Positions 1 to 6,204 of a stretch of DNA of 10,023 nt are shown here, in pieces (within the stretch, counting starts at the first letter, position 1; each line of letters opens with the position of its first letter). Source of the DNA: Thermoplasmata archaeon (GTDB lineage: Archaea; Thermoplasmatota; Thermoplasmata; Lutacidiplasmatales; UBA184). The DNA lies in contig JASHSA010000043.1 in assembly GCA_030037035.1 (NCBI GenBank), positions 1-10,023 of the forward strand, given 5' to 3'. The position numbers were made by a program, and so were the translations under genes. Below the pieces are notes generated by a model. The model was not told the DNA's origin. It saw only the letters and a program-made list of their open reading frames with translations, and did no database searches.

Positions 1-1269
1 GACCCGTACTGGACGGGCCTCCAGCTCGACGAGGTCTCCCACCCGATCATCCTCGCCTGGCACCTGTACCGCGAGAAGGCGCTCGAGGAGTTCGACCCGT
101 ATCCGATGGTCCTCGCCGCCGCGGCGTTCCTCGTCCTGAACGGCCCGTCGAGCCCGCAGGACCGCTGGGAGGAGGTCGCCGGCTACTCGCCGTCGACCCT
201 CGCCGTCCAGATCGCCGCCCTGTTCGCCGCGAGCGAGTTCGCCCGCGCGCACGGCGACGTGGAGGTCGCCGAGTTCCTCGAGTCGTACGCCGACTTCGTC
301 GAGGGCCACACCGACGAGTGGACGATGACGACCCATGGCACGCTCGTTCCCGGGATCCCGCGGCACTACGTCCGCGTCCGGCCGGCGGCCGCCGGGGATC
401 CCGCCCCGCCCAGCGGAGCCGGGGAGGTCGTCCTGCCGAACCGGCCCCCCGGCGCGCCGGACCGCTTCCCGTTCGACGAGGTCGTCGACGGAGGGTTCCT
501 CGAGCTCGTCCGCCACGGCGTCCGCGCCCCGGACGACCCGGGGATCGTCGCGTCGGTCAAGGTCATCGACCGCCTCCTGCGCGTCGCGACCCCGTTCGGG
601 CCGGTCTGGCGGCGCTACAACTACGACGGCTACGGCGAGCGCGCCGACGGGAGCCCGTTCGAGGGGTGGGGCCAGGGGCGGGCGTGGCCCCTGCTCACCG
701 GCGAGCGCGGGCACTACGAGCTCGCCGCGGGACGCGACGCCGGCGAGTACGCGCGCGCGATGGAGCGGTTCGCCTCCGCGGCCGGCCTCCTGCCGGAGCA
801 GGTCTGGGACGAGGCGGACCGCCCGGCGCTGCACCTCGAACTGGGCCGGCCGACCGGCTCGGCGATGCCGCTCGCGTGGGCGCACGCCGAGTACCTCGCG
901 CTCGTGCGGTCGATCTCCGACGGAACGCCGTACGGCACGCTCCCGGAGGTCGCCCGTCGGTATGCCGGTCCGGAGCGCCACCGACGGCGCGTCGAGGTCT
1001 GGAAGCTCGGCCACCGGACCCCGTCGGTCGCCCCCGGACGGACCCTGCGGGTCCTCGCCGCCGAGCCGTTCCGGCTCCGCTGGAGCCGCGACCGCTGGGC
1101 GACCGTGGAGGAGAGCGCCTCGGCGCCGATCCCGCTCGGGATCGACTACGTCGACCTGGACGTCCCCGAGGAGCAGCGCGAGGCGATCCGGTTCACGTTC
1201 TACTGGCCGAAGGACGACCGCTGGCAGGGCGAGGACTTCGCCGTCGCCGTCGAGGCGGAGCGACCGTAG
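1..1269 (+). CDS. GH15 glucoamylase-type glycoside hydrolase, C-terminal part (5' end outside window)
   Basis: This is an inverting glycoside hydrolase that would release glucose from the non-reducing ends of alpha-glucans (or, in some archaeal GH15 members, hydrolyse trehalose). The frame is open from base 1, so the ATG at 106 is internal; the visible part is 422 residues. The catalytic-domain motif DRWEEVAGYSPST matches the region around the fungal catalytic acid Glu179, placing the acid at 169-171. The later LPEQVWDE matches the fungal Glu400-Gln401 base region, placing the base at 796-798. QLDE (22-33), GQGRAWPLLTGERGHYEL (672-723) and a late WAHAEYLAL helix also fit bacterial and archaeal GH15. 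The last 80 or so residues form a beta-rich tail (FRLRWSRDRW ... FTFYWPKDDRW) like that following the catalytic domain in glucodextranases. Members are usually about 600-680 residues, so roughly the first third is missing. The substrate cannot be decided here. It converges on the next gene with an 18-bp gap. Confidence 0.9.
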   Translation, partial: DPYWTGLQLDEVSHPIILAWHLYREKALEEFDPYPMVLAAAAFLVLNGPSSPQDRWEEVAGYSPSTLAVQIAALFAASEFARAHGDVEVAEFLESYADFVEGHTDEWTMTTHGTLVPGIPRHYVRVRPAAAGDPAPPSGAGEVVLPNRPPGAPDRFPFDEVVDGGFLELVRHGVRAPDDPGIVASVKVIDRLLRVATPFGPVWRRYNYDGYGERADGSPFEGWGQGRAWPLLTGERGHYELAAGRDAGEYARAMERFASAAGLLPEQVWDEADRPALHLELGRPTGSAMPLAWAHAEYLALVRSISDGTPYGTLPEVARRYAGPERHRRRVEVWKLGHRTPSVAPGRTLRVLAAEPFRLRWSRDRWATVEESASAPIPLGIDYVDLDVPEEQREAIRFTFYWPKDDRWQGEDFAVAVEAERP

Positions 1270-1287
1270 GGCCGCCTCCGCGTCCGC

Positions 1288-3174
1288 TCAGGTCGGGGCG
1301 AAGCTCACCGAGACCGTCACCGCCGAGCCGGAGACGGTCACGAACTCGCAGGACGGGCTCGCCGCGTAGAGCGTCCCTCCGGCCCAGACGTCCGGGATGT
1401 GCAGGGCGTAGGTCCCGTTCGGCACGGAGAACGTCAGGTTCGTGCCGTTCGACACGCCGAACGAGACGCTGAAGCCCCCGCCGGCGAGGATCGCGAACCA
1501 TGCGGTCCCGTTCGGCAGCCCGCTCTCCACGATCGTGACGTTGACGAGCGCGACCGCGTGGAACGTGATGTCGACGACCGCGGTCGCGCCGGCGACCGTC
1601 ACGGTCCCGTTCGACGGGTCCGGCGTGAAGAGCCCGCCCATGCACGTCGAGGCGTTGCCGACGGTGAAGTTGTACGTGCCGTTGGGGAGCGTGAAGTTCA
1701 CGGCCGTGCCGGCCGAGCCGTTCCAGGCCCCGCCGAGAGCGCTGCCGTTGACGCCGACGCTCCAGAACGTCCCGTTCGGGAGGCCGGTCTCGACGAACGA
1801 GACCGGGTAGAGCGAGACGCGCGCGAAGTCGACCGGCACGACCAGCGCACTGCCGTTGACGCTCACGTTCCCGCTCGTCGGCGACGGGACGAAGAGCGCG
1901 CTGCCGACGCTCACGTTGCCGACGTAGAAGGCGTACGTTCCGTTCGGGACCGTGAAGTTCAGCGTGGCGTTGGAGGAGCTGTTGTACTCCCCGAACCCGC
2001 CCCAGAGCGGCGCGACGGCGCCGCCGTTCCAGCCCCAGGGGCCGACGACGCCGAAGAGCGCGACCGACCAGTTCGCTCCGGCGGGAAGGCCGCTCTCGGT
2101 GAACGAGAGCGTGTAGACCGCCTCGGGGGCGAATGCGACGGCGACCGACGCGTTGGCGTCGTCGACCGAGACCGTGCCGTTCGCGGGGTTCGGGACGTAG
2201 AGGACGCCCGTGCAGTTCGTGACGTTGTCGATGGTGAAGTTGTAGACCCCGGCCGGGACGACGAACGCCACGGTGGCGTTCGTCGACCCGTTCCAGAACC
2301 AGCCGGAGCTCGCGTTGCTGACCGCCACCGACCAGAACGTCCCGCTCGGCAGGCCGCTCTCGGTGAAGCTCAGGTCGTACAACGGGATCGCCGTGAAGGT
2401 GACCGCGACGCTGGCGTTCGCGCCGTCCACCGTGACGCTCCCGTTCGCCGGGGAGGCGGCGTAGAGCGCGCCCGAGGCGGTGACGTTGGCGACCGAGAAG
2501 CCGTAGGTCCCGTTAGGGACCTCGAAGCTGACGACGTCCGAGGTGGAGCCGTTGCCGGATCCGTTCTGGCAGAACGGCACGTAGCCGCCGAACCACGGCG
2601 CCCCCGGGCCGACCCCGACCCCGCTGCCGTTCAGCTCGACCGACCAGAACGCTCCGCTCGGCAGGCCGGTCTCGGTGAACGAGAGCTCGTAGAGCGCGGC
2701 GTGCGCGAAGGCGACCGCGACCGAGGTCCCGGAACCGTTGACCGTCAGGTTCCCGCTCGCCGGCGTCGCGGAGAACAACCCGTCGCCGGCGAGGACGTCC
2801 GGGATCGTGTAGTGGTAGGTGCCGTTGCGGAGGTCGAACCCTAGGGAAGCGTTCGACGAACGATTCGTAGGTCCGCCCTGCCAGGCGGGCGCGGCCGCCG
2901 CCAAGGGGCCGGGCGCCGGCGGAGTGTGGTTCCCGACGGGGACGATCGTGACCGACCAGACCGCTCCGCTCGGGAGACCGCTCTCCTCGAACGTCACCGC
3001 GTAGCTCGGTCCGGGGGGGCCCCAGCCCGGTGGGGGCCGGTTCGCCTGACCGGCGGAGGGGGAGCCGTTGTGGGGGTGTCCCATGCCGAGCAGCCCCGCC
3101 GCGGGGACCGCGACGGCGGCGACGACCAGAAGCGAGCCGAGGGCGAGCGCCCAGAACATCCGCGAGGCGGCCAT
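1288..3174 (-). CDS. Exported repeat protein, six ESGLPSG/NGTY repeats, sequon-rich
   Basis: This is a 628-residue predicted cell-surface or secreted protein; its function is unknown. Residues 1-27 form a signal peptide or N-terminal anchor: a short basic start, then a hydrophobic run ending VPAAG. A Gly/Pro-rich linker (about 28-57) follows, then six tandem repeats of 85-104 residues to the last codon. No C-terminal membrane helix or sorting signal is present, so it is either released or held by the N-terminal helix. Each repeat has a beta-strand-like opening (Y.LSFTESGLPSGTFWSV), a variable Asn/Gly/Ser/Trp loop, a PNGTY.F.V strand, and a closing P..GNVTV.G..VAV.F strand. I count about 42 N-X-S/T sequons by hand, which suggests heavy N-glycosylation. 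Only four cysteines are seen (202, 321, 511, 609). Similar repeats occur in Thermoplasmata surface proteins, some attached to proteases; no enzyme domain is visible here. The ATG at 3174 lies 28 nt below a TATA box, so a leaderless mRNA is likely. Confidence 0.88.
   Translation of the reverse strand: MAASRMFWALALGSLLVVAAVAVPAAGLLGMGHPHNGSPSAGQANRPPPGWGPPGPSYAVTFEESGLPSGAVWSVTIVPVGNHTPPAPGPLAAAAPAWQGGPTNRSSNASLGFDLRNGTYHYTIPDVLAGDGLFSATPASGNLTVNGSGTSVAVAFAHAALYELSFTETGLPSGAFWSVELNGSGVGVGPGAPWFGGYVPFCQNGSGNGSTSDVVSFEVPNGTYGFSVANVTASGALYAASPANGSVTVDGANASVAVTFTAIPLYDLSFTESGLPSGTFWSVAVSNASSGWFWNGSTNATVAFVVPAGVYNFTIDNVTNCTGVLYVPNPANGTVSVDDANASVAVAFAPEAVYTLSFTESGLPAGANWSVALFGVVGPWGWNGGAVAPLWGGFGEYNSSSNATLNFTVPNGTYAFYVGNVSVGSALFVPSPTSGNVSVNGSALVVPVDFARVSLYPVSFVETGLPNGTFWSVGVNGSALGGAWNGSAGTAVNFTLPNGTYNFTVGNASTCMGGLFTPDPSNGTVTVAGATAVVDITFHAVALVNVTIVESGLPNGTAWFAILAGGGFSVSFGVSNGTNLTFSVPNGTYALHIPDVWAGGTLYAASPSCEFVTVSGSAVTVSVSFAPT
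1291..3003 (-). repeat. Six tandem protein-coding repeats of the surface protein
   Basis: The repeat units, in order of translation, are residues 58-161 (2692-3003), 162-265 (2380-2691), 266-353 (2116-2379), 354-455 (1810-2115), 456-543 (1546-1809) and 544-628 (1291-1545). Boundaries are set at the Tyr (Val in the sixth) that opens each unit. Length differences come from the loop after the WSV motif, which is about 16-19 residues longer in units 1, 2 and 4 and carries aromatic and sequon-rich segments. The units are diverged at DNA level, with only short shared blocks such as around 1762-1795 and 2333-2368. This points to old duplications rather than recent slippage. The array ends exactly at the stop codon. 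Confidence 0.85.
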
Positions 3175-3194
3175 CGTCCGCCGAGTTCCCTACC

Positions 3195-3208
3195 GCAGAT
3201 ATACCTTA
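3195..3208 (-). promoter_or_regulatory. TATA box of the surface-protein gene (proximal copy)
   Basis: On the minus strand this reads TAAGGTATATCTGC, an A/T island in very GC-rich DNA. Its centre (about 3202) is 28 nt upstream of the A of the ATG at 3174, the spacing expected between an archaeal TATA box and a transcription start at or just before the start codon. No Shine-Dalgarno sequence lies in the short interval. A leaderless transcript is inferred. Confidence 0.7.
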
Positions 3209-3236
3209 GGGCACGGCGGGGCGGGCCCGGAAGATA

Positions 3237-3249
3237 GCAGATATACCTT
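3237..3249 (-). promoter_or_regulatory. Second, identical copy of the TATA-containing 13-mer
   Basis: The plus-strand 13-mer GCAGATATACCTT occurs here and again at 3195-3207, an exact direct repeat with 42-bp periodicity, about four helical turns. A start driven from this copy would fall near 3217 and give a leader of about 43 nt. It may be a tandem promoter of the surface-protein gene or a duplicated regulator site that includes the TATA box. Confidence 0.45.
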
Positions 3250-3309
3250 GCGCCGGCGGCCGCCCCGCGACCGGCCCCTCGGCGCGCGGTCCGGCTCCCC
3301 CGACGCGCG

Positions 3310-4365
3310 TCAGCGGCCCTGCGGCGCCCCGAACCATTTGGCGAACTGCCGGGAGTTCGCGATCGAGCCGACGATGATCACGGCGTCCCCGGAGGCGACG
3401 CGCGCCTCCGGAGGCGGGCCGACGACCGTCTCGAACTCGCCGTCGGCCCCCGGGTGGGCGAGGCCGATGAGGATGCAGCCGGTCGACCGGCGTACGATCG
3501 GCTCCGCCTCGCCGAACGTCCTGCCGGCGATCGGCGAGTCCTCCCGGAGGACGTATTCCTGGATGTCGGAGCGGACGTCCGCGGCCATCAGGTCCTCGAG
3601 CGCGTGCGCGACCTCCGGCTCGAACGCCGCCGAGGCGCAGAGCCGTCCGCCGCTGTCGGACGGGCTCGCGACGTACGTCACCCCCGCGGCGCGGAGCGTC
3701 TCGCGCAGTTCGGGCCGGCCGACCGAGACGACGATGCGGACCGTCGGGGCGACCGAGCGGAGGTTCAGGGCGGCGATCATGTTCTGGGCGTCGTCCGCGG
3801 TCGCGACGATGACGCTGTGGGCGGCGGCGACGTTCGCCCGGTGGAGGATCTCGACCTCGGCCGGGTCGCCGTACGTCGCGTAGAGCCGGTCCGGGGAGCC
3901 GAGCGCGCGCACGCTCGCGACCTCCTCCGCGGTCTCGGTGACGACCGCGACCGTCTGGTCCTGGACGAGAAGCTCGCGCACGGCCGCGCGGGCGACCGGC
4001 CCGTAGCCGAGGACGACGATGTGCCCGCGAAGGTCGGTGCCGAGCATGCCGAGCGCGCGGCGCTGCGACTCGGAGGCGCCCTCGGTCGCGACGACGCTGA
4101 GGAGGTAGCCGAGCAGGAAGACCTGCGTCGCGATGACGCCCATCGTCAGCAGCTTCGCGCCGAACGTCGTCGGGACGATGTCGCCGTAGCCGACCGTGCC
4201 GAGCGTGACCATCGCCCAGTAGAACGAGTTGAACAGCGAGTAGCGTGCCCCGTCGAGGACGAAGAACCCGACCGCCGCGACGACGTAGACCCCGCCGAAC
4301 GCGGCGAGGAGCCACCAGATCCTGCCGACGAACTCGAGACCGTACCGCAGACGATAGGAGACCAC
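3310..4365 (-). CDS. Two-helix potassium channel with RCK (TrkA-N/TrkA-C) domains, MthK-like
   Basis: This is a 351-residue K+-selective channel subunit, expected to form a tetrameric pore in the cytoplasmic membrane gated by a cytosolic RCK ring. TM1 is about residues 17-37. The pore helix leads to the selectivity filter TVGYGD at 57-62, and TM2 is about 68-92. The RCK Rossmann fold follows: GYGPVA at 120-125 (the last Gly of the GxGxxG loop is Ala), the acidic end of the second strand at Glu144, then GDP (166-168) and a SGGRL segment as in MthK. A TrkA-C-like domain fills the last 90 or so residues. The open frame continues far upstream, but homology begins just after the GTG at 4365, and a CTTTTGC box is centred 26 nt before it. 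I therefore chose GTG 4365 and read the mRNA as leaderless. The start codon is inferred. The ligand (Ca2+, nucleotide or other) cannot be told from sequence. It is divergent from the gene at 4513. Confidence 0.9.
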   Translation of the reverse strand: MVSYRLRYGLEFVGRIWWLLAAFGGVYVVAAVGFFVLDGARYSLFNSFYWAMVTLGTVGYGDIVPTTFGAKLLTMGVIATQVFLLGYLLSVVATEGASESQRRALGMLGTDLRGHIVVLGYGPVARAAVRELLVQDQTVAVVTETAEEVASVRALGSPDRLYATYGDPAEVEILHRANVAAAHSVIVATADDAQNMIAALNLRSVAPTVRIVVSVGRPELRETLRAAGVTYVASPSDSGGRLCASAAFEPEVAHALEDLMAADVRSDIQEYVLREDSPIAGRTFGEAEPIVRRSTGCILIGLAHPGADGEFETVVGPPPEARVASGDAVIIVGSIANSRQFAKWFGAPQGR

Positions 4366-4387
4366 GGACGGCGGAGCCGCGGACGGT

Positions 4388-4394
4388 GCAAAAG
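4388..4394 (-). promoter_or_regulatory. TATA-like box of the potassium-channel gene
   Basis: The minus strand reads CTTTTGC, the only A/T-rich patch between the divergent starts on this side. Its centre (4391) is 26 nt upstream of the chosen GTG at 4365, consistent with transcription starting on the GTG itself. It is a weak match to a TATA consensus and is supported mainly by its position. Confidence 0.45.
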
Positions 4395-4484
4395 CGCTTG
4401 CCCCGGCCTCGCTCGGGGGGAGAGCCGAGGTCCGTTCGCCCGGGCGTCGTGGGGCCTCCGCGGCGAGTCGGCCGCGCGCACACC

Positions 4485-4496
4485 GTATCCGTCTTT
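4485..4496 (+). promoter_or_regulatory. TATA-like box of the 126-residue protein gene
   Basis: GTATCCGTCTTT is an A/T-enriched patch with its GTAT core centred at about 4487, 26 nt before the GTG at 4513. The position suggests a leaderless transcript and supports that start. The 147-bp region between 4365 and 4513 therefore appears to carry two back-to-back promoters. Confidence 0.4.
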
Positions 4497-4512
4497 CCGC
4501 CCTACGGGCGAC

Positions 4513-4893
4513 GTGCACCGCGGCATCGAGGTCAACATCGGGCTCCGGGAGGGGCTCCCGAACGAGGCGTTCGTCGCCGAGGCGCTCGGCAACCTCGCGG
4601 TGTTCTCGCTCGCCCGTGAGCGCGGCGAGCGCCTCGACTGGCAGGTCCTGAGGGTCGACGTCGGGGGCCGCCACCACTACCGGCTGGTCGTGCGCCACCC
4701 GGACCGCGTCCTCGACCTCGGGCTCGTCCACGAGCTCGGACGCATCCTGCACAGCCTCTCGGACGAGGACGTCGAACAGCTGAGGGAACGGTTCTCCGAC
4801 GCGAGGAAGAACGGCCTGAAGCCGGTCCCCCTCCGGCACGTGCGCGAATCGGTCGACTTCTGGCGGGACGACTTCTGGAACTGGATCGGGTAG
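4513..4893 (+). CDS. Uncharacterised 126-residue soluble protein
   Basis: I do not recognise this family. The protein is predicted to be soluble, rich in charged residues (many Arg, Asp and Glu), with no signal peptide, membrane helix or cysteine. It looks like an alpha/beta fold: a first strand (IEVNIGL, 5-11), a helix (about 17-38), two strands (WQVLRVDV 43-50; HHYRLVVRHPDRVLDLG 54-70), a helix with HELGRIL (73-79), an acidic helix after SLSDEDVEQL, and an aromatic C-terminus (VDFWRDDFWNWIG). The GTG at 4513 was chosen because a TATA-like box lies 26 nt upstream and the protein-like composition starts there; the frame is open further upstream only through DNA antisense to the channel gene. 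It is divergent from the channel gene and convergent with the reductase gene, so it is probably monocistronic. Its coherent strand-helix pattern and own promoter favour a real gene. Confidence 0.7.
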   Translation: MHRGIEVNIGLREGLPNEAFVAEALGNLAVFSLARERGERLDWQVLRVDVGGRHHYRLVVRHPDRVLDLGLVHELGRILHSLSDEDVEQLRERFSDARKNGLKPVPLRHVRESVDFWRDDFWNWIG

Positions 4894-4908
4894 CCGTCGC
4901 GTCGTCCC

Positions 4909-4926
4909 CGACCGACCCTTCGGTCG
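4909..4926 (+). terminator. Stem-loop just after the 126-residue protein gene
   Basis: A perfect 7-bp stem (CGACCGA/TCGGTCG) with a four-base loop starts 16 nt after the stop codon. No T-run follows, so it is not a classical intrinsic terminator, and archaeal terminators usually rely on T-tracts. A role in 3'-end formation or stability is only a possibility. Confidence 0.3.
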
Positions 4927-5002
4927 TTCGCCGGAGCGCCTCCACCGCGAAGACCCTCGGCCCGGAAGACGCGGTAGGTCAGGCCGCCGACAGCAGGAGT
5001 TC

Positions 5003-5045
5003 CCCCGCGGGAGCGAGCGGGGCCGTCTAAGTCCACGCGACGGCC
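5003..5045. other. Two abutting stem-loops in the convergent intergenic region
   Basis: CCCCGC (5003-5008) can pair with GCGGGG (5017-5022) around an eight-base loop. GGCCGTC (5021-5027) can pair perfectly with GACGGCC (5039-5045) around an eleven-base loop. The two stems share two bases, so they compete at the junction. They lie in the 254-bp gap 4894-5147, where I find no supportable protein gene, no tRNA and no C/D-box sRNA. In DNA this GC-rich some pairing is expected by chance, so an RNA gene is only a guess. Confidence 0.25.
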
Positions 5046-5107
5046 GACCCGGCATCCCTCGTCGACGCCGGTCTGAGGCCTGAGCCTGCAGACACCCGTT
5101 GAGGAGG

Positions 5108-5125
5108 GGTCCGGCCGGCCGGACC
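5108..5125. terminator. 18-bp perfect palindrome downstream of the reductase gene
   Basis: GGTCCGGCCGGCCGGACC is a perfect inverted repeat lying 23 bp past the reductase stop on the minus strand, within the convergent gap. It could fold into a hairpin in transcripts from either side, or be a dyad binding site. No T-tract accompanies it. The role is inferred only from position. Confidence 0.3.
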
Positions 5126-5147
5126 TCGACTCGCGCCGGCGGCTCGC

Positions 5148-6098
5148 CTACGTCTGCGTCGGTTCCTCTCCCCGCCAGAACTCGAGCGCGTCGGCGATCG
5201 TCGTCTCGAACGGGACCTTGGCACGATGGCCGAGCGCCCGCAGGCGGCCGACGTCGGCGACGTTGTCGAGCTCGTCGGTCGGCCGCAGCAGCGACGGCTC
5301 GACCTTCACCGTCAGCGGGACGCGGGCCAGGGCGACCAGGCGATCGACGATCGCGCGGATCGAGTAGCTCACCCCGGCGCCGACGTTCACCGGCTGCTCC
5401 GGCGTGCCGGACTCGAAGACCGTCCAGAGCGCAGGGACCGCGTCGCGGACGTCCTGGATGTCCCGGCGCGTCTCGAGGTTGCCGACCGAAAGCGTCGCCG
5501 GGGCGCCGGCGCGCTCGAGCCGGGCGACCTGGCGCGCGAAGTCGTTGAGGGCGTCGCCGGCCTTTCCCGGACCGGTCGTCCCGAACAGCCGCGCGCGGAC
5601 GATCCTCAGGCCGAAGTTCTTCGCGTACTGGAAGGAGATCGCCTCCTGGCAGGTCTTCGAAACCCCGTACGGGTTCGTCGCCCAGAGCGGAGCGTCCTCG
5701 CCGACCGGCAGCCTCGCCGGGATCCCGTAGGCGGCGGCGGAGGCGGCGAGCAGGACGCCGCGGGCCGGCGGGTCGCGCCGCAGCGCCTCGTAGAGGGAGA
5801 TCGTCCCGAGGACGTTCGTGCGGAACGTGTCGACGGGGTCGGCCCACGCCCGCTTCGCGTACGCCTGCGCCCCGAGGTGGAACACCGCCTCCGGCCGCTC
5901 CGCGCGGACCGTCGCGACGACCGCCTCCGCGTCCTGGAGGTCGAGCCTGCGCCACCGTACGCGCGAATCGGTGGGGATGCGGGAGTGGAGCTCGGGCTCG
6001 CTCAGGTACGTCCCGACGACCTCGTGACCCTGCCCGGCCGCGAAGCTCGCCAGGTAGCGCCCGATGAACCCGGAGGCGCCCGTGACGAGGATCTTCAT
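5148..6098 (-). CDS. rmd: Rmd-like NAD(P)-dependent sugar-nucleotide reductase (GDP-4-keto-6-deoxymannose reductase family)
   Basis: This is a 316-residue extended short-chain dehydrogenase expected to act on a GDP-4-keto-6-deoxy sugar, reducing the 4-keto group (GDP-D-rhamnose in classical Rmd). It is cytoplasmic. Visible features are the cofactor loop GASGFIG (7-13) after MKILVT, the catalytic pair Tyr144/Lys148 in YGVSK, a Ser at 120 in the AASAAAYG segment, and GNLETRRDIQDVRDAV at 206-221. That last segment is characteristic of the Rmd/GDP-mannose dehydratase branch. The tail ending in ALEFWR is also family-like, and full length is about 310-320 residues. I chose the ATG at 6098 because the fold starts there, with a GGAG just upstream; a TTG at 6170 would add 24 unconserved residues. 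It is the third gene of the kinase-GT2-reductase set, 106 bp after the GT2. Epimerase or dehydratase activity on a related sugar nucleotide is possible, and no partner 4,6-dehydratase is in the window. Confidence 0.8.
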   Translation of the reverse strand: MKILVTGASGFIGRYLASFAAGQGHEVVGTYLSEPELHSRIPTDSRVRWRRLDLQDAEAVVATVRAERPEAVFHLGAQAYAKRAWADPVDTFRTNVLGTISLYEALRRDPPARGVLLAASAAAYGIPARLPVGEDAPLWATNPYGVSKTCQEAISFQYAKNFGLRIVRARLFGTTGPGKAGDALNDFARQVARLERAGAPATLSVGNLETRRDIQDVRDAVPALWTVFESGTPEQPVNVGAGVSYSIRAIVDRLVALARVPLTVKVEPSLLRPTDELDNVADVGRLRALGHRAKVPFETTIADALEFWRGEEPTQT

Positions 6099-6168
6099 CC
6101 GGCTCCGCGGCTCCGCCGAGGTCGCCGTCGACCCGGGCGGCGAGGCCGACCGGCGCGAGCCCCGGCCC

Positions 6169-6177
6169 AAGATAAGG
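6169..6177 (-). promoter_or_regulatory. Possible internal TATA-like box before the reductase gene
   Basis: The minus strand reads CCTTATCTT in the 106-bp gap between the GT2 and the reductase genes. Transcription from it would begin near 6147 and leave a leader of about 50 nt, long for this window. The reductase may have its own promoter or simply be read from the upstream genes; the evidence is weak. Confidence 0.25.
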
Positions 6178-6204
6178 GGTCGGAGAGGCCCGGGAGGCGC
6201 CCGC

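Noticed and set aside
318..1472. Alternative plus-strand frames over the glucoamylase
   Set aside because: Arg/Pro/Gly-rich shadow frames; the GH15 frame contains both catalytic regions.
1399..2844. Plus-strand frame of about 480 residues across the repeat protein
   Set aside because: Shadow of the repeat gene: the translation is Arg/Asp/Val/Glu-rich with no domain, while the minus strand shows a signal peptide and six conserved repeats.
1291..3003. Repeat array considered as a CRISPR or minisatellite
   Set aside because: Units are about 255-312 bp, diverged in DNA and in frame throughout a secreted protein; there are no short identical repeats with regular spacers.
3454..4512. Upstream extension of the 126-residue protein frame (plus strand, antisense to the channel)
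   Set aside because: Arg/Asp/Glu-rich composition typical of an antisense shadow in GC-rich DNA; the opposite strand encodes a clear K+ channel.
4894..5147. tRNA or C/D-box sRNA in the convergent gap
   Set aside because: No T-arm consensus, no clover-leaf pairing and no paired C and D boxes; isolated CTGA and GGTAGG strings are not enough.
4366..5955. Long N-terminal extension of the channel frame, giving an apparent protein of about 880 residues
   Set aside because: The extra part is antisense to the 126-residue gene, crosses the intergenic gap and overlaps the reductase in another frame. It is low-complexity Arg/Gly/Pro sequence. The family homology starts after the GTG at 4365.
6099..6170. 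TTG start adding 24 residues to the reductase
   Set aside because: The extra residues are Arg/Ser-rich and precede MKILVTGASGFIG, where this family normally begins.
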